In this document: one piece after another, positions 56,290 to 64,000 of the stretch
Layout: every line of letters starts with the position of its first letter
Numbering within the stretch: position 1 is the first letter of the stretch
Assembly: GCA_029204225.1 (NCBI GenBank)
Contig: MU832232.1
Coordinates: 1-64,000 of the forward strand
Source of the DNA: Diphasiastrum complanatum
Taxonomy: Eukaryota; Streptophyta; Lycopodiopsida; Lycopodiales; Lycopodiaceae
DNA: 64,000 nt
Direction: 5' to 3'
Translations under genes and position numbers: made by a program
The notes under the pieces: model-generated
The model's input: the letters and a program-made list of their open reading frames with translations, nothing else
Told to the model about the DNA's origin: nothing
Databases searched by the model: none

Positions 56290-57075
56290 TACTTAGTCTA
56301 TAATTATCTTTGAATTTGAGCATAAGTGATGCAACTAAAAACTTTTAAATTTTTGACAGAAGGTCTTTGTCCAGTCCCAACTTCAACAGAAGTATCATTG
56401 TTTAAACTCTTGGTAATGCATCTATTCTGAATGTAGGCTATGTTGCAACAACTTCTACCCAAAACATTTTGGAGAGAGATGCATGTGCCAATATTATTTT
56501 GGCACATTCTACCAATGTTCTATTCTTTCTTTCTGCTACTCCATTGGATTGTAGAGAATAACTTGTTTTTATTTGATGAATGATTCCATTACTATAAAAC
56601 TAATCGCTAAATTCATTTGAGATGTATTCTCCCCCATCATATGTTTAGAAAAGTTTTAGCTTCTTGCCAGTTTGTGTTTATGAATTTGCTTTGGACATCT
56701 TAAAGAATCTGAAAGTTTCAAACTTTTGCTTAAGAAATATACTACACACCTCCTAGAGAAATCACCTATGAAAGTTAATAAATACATTGCCTCCTTTAAA
56801 TATGGAGTATGCATTGGACTACAAATGCCAATATGCACAATATCAAGCAAATGTTTGGAAGTATGTACAAGATTAGACTTGAAAGGTTTCCTAAATTGCT
56901 TTCGATTTCCTAGCATGCTTTCCTAAGGTACACCTTTCACATATTGAATGATTTGCATTGCTAGAGAAATCTAAGTCATGTACTAGATTTTGCTTATACA
57001 TGTGCAATATACTATTGTAATTAATATGATTTGGTCTATAATGCCAAAGTAGATTTTTACTGATTGAGGTGGAAT
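56290..57075 (-). pseudogene. Antisense copia GAG-pre-integrase and integrase relic
   Basis: The minus frames give LLWHYRPNHINYNSILHMYK and CERCT (HHCC zinc motif), then LVHTSKHLLDIVHIGICSPM and LLTFIGDFSRR, then GGEYISNEF, SNGVAERKNRTLVE and QNRCITKSL with PSVKNLKVFSCITYA. The order matches copia integrase, with the D-D-E residues partly kept (first D replaced by G in HIGICSPM). Stops and shifts throughout. Confidence 0.8.
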
Positions 57076-57169
57076 GTTCAAAGCTCAGAAGTCATAGTAA
57101 ATATCTAACTCAACTTATATAGGTAACATAGTTGAAATTTCGATAGAATCTAGTGTAGTATGCAGATCA

Positions 57170-57600
57170 CTTCACACAATCACCATAGCCACTCCTCACA
57201 AGCTCTCAAAGATGGCACAACAAAAGTTAATAGATTACAAAGAAACACTATACATATAGAGTATTCACAAACTGCATGAAAAGGCAGGTGTCCTAAAATT
57301 GGCCTACCACCTGTCAAACTAAGGTCGCAGGCCCAATATGGCCAAATTCGACTGAGAAACTTGGGACATGCCCCCAAGTATAGCAAGTATTGTAAATGAC
57401 TCTATAAAGGCTATTTTTTCCTACGTGTGGCTACTCGGCTAACCCAAGTAGCCGGCTACGGGACAAGTGCCGACTGATATAACAATTGTGGGTCACGTCC
57501 CGATCACTACTGAAAACAGTAAACTGACTAACTGTACATTTATTACAGTATCATAGTTGAAGCTTATAATAATGAATTAGATCAAAATTGATTTCTAACT
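57170..57600 (-). repeat. Antisense 3' LTR
   Basis: On the minus strand a purine tract CTTAAGGGAGAG (57601-57612) is followed by AGTTAGAAATC and about 430 bases with a TATA-like CTTTATAGAG near 57410. The left limit near 57170 is estimated from where copia integrase sequence ends. No second LTR was found with confidence. Confidence 0.5.
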
Positions 57601-57612
57601 CTCTCCCTTAAG

Positions 57613-60600
57613 CTCAAATGTGATAAGAGTGAAAAACAATAATTTATAGCAATGTCTGGAGTGTCCAGAAGATGTCATGCATGTCCTGCTATTCTGTACT
57701 TGACTCACACTCAAGCACACCAACAAACCACCAAGTTTGACTCATAGAGTATCATGCAAACACAATGCTCATACAGAGAGTCTACCATACTCTTGACCGA
57801 CTGACTCGTCCCCATACAACTTGAACACAAGTGGACCACATGAGCGACATGGCTGAAACTGAGGAAATCTCACTGCCACCATGAGACTTACATCCTCCAT
57901 CTAGCTAGGCTGACATCCTATTAGAAACTTACAAGCACAGACCTGTAAAGCTGACATACATGAGCGACTGAGGCTCAACCTGAGGAAATCTTACTGCCAC
58001 CATAAGGCTATACACTCACCAGATAAATAGCTGGTAGACATAATGACAAGTCAAAGAGCATATCAAATGAGTACTTTGTTCATGACGTAGCAAATGCACA
58101 ACCACATACAACTCCGACTCAGATCTAGACCCTCATGACAAGGTAACATGCAAGCACACATTCATGCAAACCAACACGAATGATAAAGCGTCAAATACAT
58201 GACCAAGGTCTGCCCATAAGTGGTATCCTATCGTACCAACACATGTGCCACCTGTAGATCCGCTGCTACACCACTGGTCTCCAAATCAGGTCCTTAACCA
58301 TGGCCTGCACCTGTACCAAGATGCCCTCACGTCCAAGCATATCACATAGATGTCCTCATACATCATCCAAAATCAACCATCTCGAACCAATGAGCGCTCC
58401 AAGCCTCATCTCTGATGTATCTCCCAAACAAAGCCATGCTCCAAGCCGCTTTGCCTTGACATCCTGTCCAATAAGCCTTGAAAGTTGATCCCCATCCATT
58501 CTCCATGCTCCAAGCACAAGAGTCTACCAAGAACTTACTGAATGAATGTACACAAATCTCACCATAGGCTATACCTGAGTAGCTCACCCATCTCCCAGAG
58601 ATACTGATGATGATTTGCCTCTCCTACATCCCATGTAGGCTCAACTTCCCATGCTTGACGTTGCCAACTCTGATTTGACTAGTACATAGGACTCCCACCG
58701 AGGAGCCTATCTCCCCACAACATCCATCACAACGTCCAAGCCAAAGCAAATGCAAACTAGATCCACTATCGTGATGAACAACTCACCCACGATCTATAGC
58801 ATATCATGTAGGATAGCTCCAGAACCATGTACCCTGTACCATCTGATCACCAAGTATCCATTATCTGCTGATAGCTCCCCAAGAATCTGTCCACCTGTAG
58901 CGCAACTAGACTCCAACTGGATCTAACCAAAAACTGCATCCTGCTTACCAAATAAAGATGGATGACAGACAACATGTGACGCCAACTTGGAGATCACTGT
59001 GCATATAACTTGCAGCTCACTTGATCACTCGCCAAAGTATCCGTTGTCACTCCCTGATCAACCATCTCCATCCCATTCGGCTCACAACCATGGGCATGTT
59101 GGATCCACATCACCTCGTAATGCACTCCATGCCCTCAGGATATGTACCACACCAGGTACACTCCATGTCACCAACCTCCAAGTAGGCATGACTCGTCCCT
59201 AGGTCACCACATGATGCACCAGCTAAAGAACATCGTCCATACATCAAATGACATGTCATAACTGAGCAACAATAGCATCTCCCTTAGTGCCACCCCAATG
59301 GACTCGTCATCCACATACTATGCTCACCTGATGTCTGCGATTCTAGTCACCATCCTGCTAGAAAAGCCGAATTCCAAAGCATCACTTGCTCCACTTGGCT
59401 CCTAGCATCTGCTCGTTCTCCCTGGCTATGTGCCACCCGACACCATGCCAATGCAAGCTTGTCTCTGAGTCGTCACTCATGGAATCCTGAGACCACTGTC
59501 TCCCTGATCGAACTGAGCTATATGGCTCTGAGTGACTCCCTCTAGGCTTTCTCATGATCTCACCACCTGAGAATCTGCACCATGGAAATTCCAACACCTA
59601 TGCCAAGCCTAGACTCCTACAAATACAGCCAACTGCATGAAAGCTATAGGTAGCTTAACCACGCCCGTAAAGGTAGATGCCTCCCCATCGATGCCAATGT
59701 CCAAAACTGGCCCCTTGCTGTAATGCCAACCTGTACTCCCTAATGAGCACACCATGAAGTCCTCACCATCAGTGTCCCCTCCAGTAGATTGCTAACAAGA
59801 CACTCACCACAGTGCTTGCCCTCTGATCACACCCCATGCGATCTCCATCAACTCTCCATCCTAGAGCTGGCTCCCAAAGCTTCATGCTTTGTCCATTTAC
59901 GTCTGTAGCTTCCTGATTCCATCATGAATCACCCCTGTAAGTCTTGTCCATGTTAATGACTCAAGTCCAATATGAAATAGCTACTCCCTGATGATCATCC
60001 CATGCCATCCTGCAGTGCTATCCCTACCAGGTATCCCAATGCCATCTCTGATCACAAAGATCTGAGCATCTACCCTATAGTGCCCACCTGTATTCTCCCA
60101 AGCTAGCTCCAAGATGCTCCTATGAATGGTTCCAAACTACTCCCTGAGAATGCACTGAGATGTGAACTCGAAAGCCACCATCAAGTCTCTCACATGATTG
60201 TGCATGCCAATATTCCTCCACATGAACCTGTGAGATCTTCCATGGCCCAAACCAAACGATCTGCACCCTGTCATCACTGGAATTTGCATCCCTGATGCAA
60301 TCATGATATGGCAAATTGACTTGACTTACCCAGAATAGATAGTTGAAGTGTATCTCTTCGATAACAAACCTGATACACTGCTCTACAACTACAATGACTT
60401 GATCTGATATGACTTACCAACTGCAAAAAATGAAAAATCATCACACTCACCACTCATCAAGAATATCCAAAGCGTGATTATTGAACCGTTCTTCATTCTC
60501 CACTTGGCCCACACACAGCTCGTCCAATGCAAGTCCGCTATCTTGCCCAATGGCTTCCAACTGGCACCACCTCGCACTTCCATCACCTGTGACCGCCAAA

Positions 60601-60960
60601 GTGTGTGTACCTCCTAGCTAGCTCATATTTCTCTCTGAACGAGAAATTTCCAAGCTACAGATGCATGTGTCAATGCAGCTATCACCTGACTTGACAATAC
60701 CATCACCGATCATGCATGTGAGAGTGTTTCCCCAAAATGCCACCTAACGTTGGTCGGTTCTAACCCCAAGAGTTGAACTTGATCACAAGAATTTTTCACC
60801 TGTAACCGGCATACCATGCTTACCTCTCACCTGTGATTGCTTTCCCTCTCAAAATTGTCACCAATGATGAGTAGTCACGTCGCCAAACTGCACTTTCGTC
60901 ACCAATACTAGCTTTCTCCCACAATTCTGCTGCCATTCGCCCCCATACCACATTGACTGC
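57613..60960 (-). mobile_element. Non-coding LARD-like internal region
   Basis: About 3.3 kb, C-rich on plus and G-rich on minus, with distinct composition and low-level word repetition (CTCCCTGATCA, CTCCAAGC, ACCATGCC). It sits directly 5' of a purine tract and LTR. I find no gag, protease, RT or integrase motif in any frame. Large retrotransposon derivatives have long non-coding interiors like this, but without the 5' LTR and primer site this stays a guess. Confidence 0.3.
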
Positions 60961-62109
60961 TTCCAAACACCTTGTTACCCTATTAGAAGTAAGTAATAAT
61001 GATTTAGAAGTGATTATGCCTCATTGTACCACCCTCTAGCAGGTTTCACAAGCCAAAAATTGCCCCAAATTTGGCCCTACGGTACCCAAATAGCGAGTGT
61101 AGCCCATCACTAGGTCACCTACACTCCGCTCGATGGAATTACGAAAATAGCTCGAAACACGTTTCTCCCTACTCTATGACGTTGCTCTGTCCGTTGGCTC
61201 TGAGCATCCAGTTTCAGGGGTCATTTTGGCCCAAGGATGGCCAAAAAAGTGGCCTTCTAGCCAAAGATAGGCCCCAAACCAGTATGCCTTGCAAAATTGA
61301 ACTGATTTTTCATAATGAAGATTTTTAATAAAGTGAAGTCCTTTCTGGACTTCGGGTCCCTTCAATGAGTTTCCAAGTAAAAATTTTTAAAGAAGTTGAA
61401 GGCCCATGTGCCCTTCAACCTTTCATGGCCCTCTTCAAGCCAATCTAATGGCTTGTTCCCATCCAACGGCCCTGCTTTGTCCTCCAGCTCGCGATCTCCA
61501 TCGTTGATCAACGTGGACCATAATCCGACAATTATGTACATTCCTGCATGTTGATTTCATCCCTTTCATGCGTTGGACACTTAGGAGTGCTATGAGATCA
61601 TCTTGTTTGACCCGTGCGAGCTGAGCCATGAGCTCCTCCTCTCTCTCTTTGCTTTCTTTCTTCACCATCACCATAGCTAGGGTTTTGGCCGCCCTCCTTG
61701 GATCTGATCCAGTTCCCTTGCCTCTCCACGACTGTCCACGGCCACTGGAGATCGTCTTGGCAGCATTAGGGCGCCCACTATCAGCCCTTTACAGGTCTGA
61801 AATATGTCAACCACAGCTAAAGAACACTGATTTTTCACCTATAAACCCTAGCCATGTGCGAGAGAGAGATTTCTTGGGCCTTTCACCACATTTTCCAATG
61901 GTTCTTCTTGCAGCTTCCTACACCACTGAGGCCGCCCTACTCCAGTGATCTAATTCAATTTACAGTTCTCCAATTGATGCGGTATTGATTGCAAACAAGC
62001 TGATTTTCTCAAAAATCCGTGAACACCCCACGAAACTGAAAATTTTCCAAATTTTCTCCGTTTTCAACCAAATTTGATCCTGTAAATTGCTATGGATGTC
62101 ATCCACTGC
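60961..62109. other. Possible LTR-like region, no recognised gene
   Basis: Features include paired AGTCC-rich words near 61340 and a promoter-like CTATAAACCCTAGCC near 61842. A minus frame at 61435-61674 begins with a charged stretch (KKESKEREEELMAQLARV) but is not recognised. Confidence 0.3.
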
Positions 62110-62905
62110 TCTTTGTAGACCCTTTGCAAGCCTTGTTGCGCCAAACGACTGTCCACACAGTGAATCATGAAGCCATCACTTTCCTTTACTCAACTTATCA
62201 GTGATTCTCCTTCCAATGCAATTCAAGCTCGTCTTCTTTCATGTGCTGGTCCAGATGCAGAGGCTTAGTTAGTTGCACGCCTAGCTTTCACTATTGCAAC
62301 TTTCCTCTGACTTGTTCATCACTGTCCTTTTTTTGTACTAGGTTGGGACTTCCACATCCAATGTTAAGTGGGCTTTCTAAGTGTTCATGTGGGCATGTTC
62401 TGGATTCTCTGAATACTCCCCTTATTCGGTGCCCCTCAGATGGTGAATAGTGTCACATGATTCCATTCGTGATGTTCTTGCAGCCATTGCTCATGATAGT
62501 GGCTTCCATGTTGTTTGAGAGCATACACACATTTTGCCAGGGCCATCTGGGCAATCATCTTGTCGACATGTTGACCTTGTTCTCTCATGTGAGAGAATTC
62601 GCACTCTTGGAGATGTCGTTATTGTTGATCCCTCTCGACAGGACCTTCTTCGTCGTTCTTCCACCACGCAAGGGGCTGCTGCATCTCAGACAACTCAAGA
62701 GAAAGAGAGAGATTATAACGATTGTGCATCTGGTGAAGAATTCAAACCCTTTGCTTTGGAAACATATGGATGTCTTCATAAGAAATTTAATGATTTCTTG
62801 TCATTATGTGCGGAGCTTGTTGTGAAGCGCCAGAGACAAAGTGTAATATTACCATCCATCATTGTATCTTTCTATCGTCAATGTATTTCCTCTCTAATCG
62901 TTTAG
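62110..62905 (+). pseudogene. LINE C-terminal region relic
   Basis: The plus frames give LGLPHPMLSGLSKCSCGHVL, then LIRCPSDGE, then HILPGPSGQSSCRHVDLVL-like words, then IRTLGDVVIVDPSRQDLL and ALETYGCLHKKFNDFL, with LPSIIVSFYRQ at the end. The pattern (C-x-C-G-H ... RCP-x-GE, D-VV-DP-R, ETYGCLH, SYYRQ) recurs at the C-terminus of some plant and animal LINEs. One stop and at least two shifts. Confidence 0.6.
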
Positions 62906-62997
62906 AACAAGGTATAAAAGTTTTCATTCTCCATGTGAAACCCTCAAGTCTATCCTCCATGTTTATCTTCTGAAATGGTGTTAGAGCAGGTTATTGT
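62906..62997 (+). other. TATA-like and primer-like motifs
   Basis: GGTATAAAAG near 62911 and TGGTGTTAGAGCAGG near 62977 look like the TATA region and a primer site (two mismatches) of a plus-strand LTR element cut by the inverted LTR that follows. Weak. Confidence 0.25.
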
Positions 62998-63330
62998 TGT
63001 TGAAAATACAATACAAAGGACCATAAATGAGCCTACTTAAAGCTCCAAGAGTGATCAGTGATTGATTGACACACCTATCCAATGCAAAACTAGTCACCAA
63101 ATCTTGATCTAGATTAGCAAACTTGGATTCTACAACCAAAAGCAATCAAGTAGAATGATCAAATATGCAAATCCGACCCCAAACACGTGTGGTACGGCCT
63201 CCGATACGGCCTATTATCAAAGAATTATAGTAGTCAAGTTTTGATTGCAATACAAACACAAACACAAACACAAGACAAATAGTGAAAAGCTCAAGATTGC
63301 CAATTTGCTCTCATAAATTATAAGGCATTA
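62998..63330 (-). repeat. Antisense copy of the solo-LTR family
   Basis: On the minus strand the sequence matches 42490-42801 throughout: shared CACACGTGT, TAGATCAAGATTT, GACTAGTTTTGCA, TAGGTGTRTCAATCAATCA, CTCTTGGAGCTTTA, and the end TTTCAACA. The far end past 63330 is not recognisable. An (ACAAAC)n run lies at about 63250-63272. Confidence 0.75.
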
Positions 63331-64000
63331 CTATGGAATGGTGAATAGTATGAAAAGCTACGCAAGCCAAAATAACTCTTACAAGAGTTGTAATAAAACT
63401 ACTTCAAGAAGAAGCCATAAGAAGAGATTCAACAACCAATACCAGTTCATAAAACTCAAGCCTTCTTCTCAAAGAAAGGCTTTAAGAAGCAAAAGCAAAA
63501 AAAAGATTGAAAAGAAGAACCATTAGAATTGGTAGCAAATGAATGAGCAGACATTTTCCTCAAGTTCAAAAATCAAAATGTACTACAAGTACTACAAATA
63601 AACCAACCATGATATGCAAGATTACAGAATCTTGAAATGAAAGAAACAATGGTAGAAGCATGCAGATCAACAACAAGCAGATGTGATAGAGGCAACACAA
63701 GTGAATCGAGGATGATCAATCTGCCTTCATGGCAAAATCAGACTAGGGACAATTCATGGTACCTAAAATCTGGAGCTATACAACACATGATCTTTCACAA
63801 AGAATGATTTCAACAATATTAGGCGAATGTCACCAATAGGCGAATGGTTCCAACATTATCAAACGAATGTCACCAACAGATTCATTCAACTAGTAGGTAA
63901 TGATGGTGCTCACCGTATCATTGGTGAAGATACCATAGAGCTCCATTTGTAAAATAGAAAATCAAAGTCCATCCTAATGTACTTTACTTCCATGGTCTAC
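63331..64000. other. Intergenic DNA, nothing recognised
   Basis: No TE domain or gene was seen. Paired words AACAATATTAGGCGAATGTCACCAA and AACATTATCAAACGAATGTCACCAA-like units near 63810 and 63852 form a short direct repeat. Confidence 0.35.

Overview
The window looks like nuclear DNA of a land plant with a large, repeat-rich genome. The evidence is the mix of Ty3/gypsy and Ty1/copia retrotransposons primed by initiator tRNA-Met, non-LTR (LINE) relics, hAT-type elements, (GA)n tracts and spliced coding exons with plant-like GT-AG introns. Very long TE-filled introns are typical of gymnosperms and of some early-diverging angiosperms, but the species cannot be fixed from this sequence. No prokaryotic, organellar or CRISPR-like features were seen.

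The only recognisable host gene lies on the minus strand and spans most of the window. It encodes a BMI1/DRIP-type protein: an N-terminal C3HC4 RING finger, a Ser/Lys-rich middle and a C-terminal RAWUL ubiquitin-like domain. In Arabidopsis this family (DRIP1/BMI1B, DRIP2/BMI1A) supplies the RING E3 of plant Polycomb repressive complex 1 and ubiquitinates DREB2A. I place six coding exons at 47319-47454, 40219-40318, 4654-5694, 4435-4485, 4156-4228 and 3816-3986. All splice phases match and the joined length is 1572 bases (523 codons plus stop). Intron 1 is 7.0 kb and intron 2 is 34.5 kb, while the last three introns are 168-206 bases.

Intron 2 (5695-40218) is a graveyard of transposons. From left to right it holds a LINE ORF1 relic (-), a GT/GA microsatellite, an LTR end with primer site and leader (+), a copia protease-integrase relic (+), an LTR piece (-), a LINE piece (+), two joined partial gypsy copies (-, 14.48-19.68 kb), a hAT element with 8-bp target duplication (20148-20879), a second hAT-like element (23.6-24.3 kb), gypsy, copia and LINE scraps, and an antisense gypsy element. 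That last element is split by a young, nearly complete chromovirus (28150-34797, 451-bp LTRs, duplication GTCTC). More LINE pieces and a decayed LTR with its primer site follow.

Intron 1 (40319-47318) holds a gypsy gag relic, a solo LTR with target duplication GCTGC, an integrase/chromodomain relic and an RNase H relic. Upstream of the gene (47.5-49.7 kb) is the presumed 5' UTR and promoter, with a (GA)n tract. From 49.7 kb to the end there is no host gene. That part has a ~120-bp tandem array, a truncated copia element (53.4-56.05 kb), an antisense copia integrase relic, an antisense LTR followed by a non-coding LARD-like stretch (57.2-60.9 kb), a LINE C-terminal relic (62.1-62.9 kb) and a second copy of the solo-LTR family at 63.0 kb.
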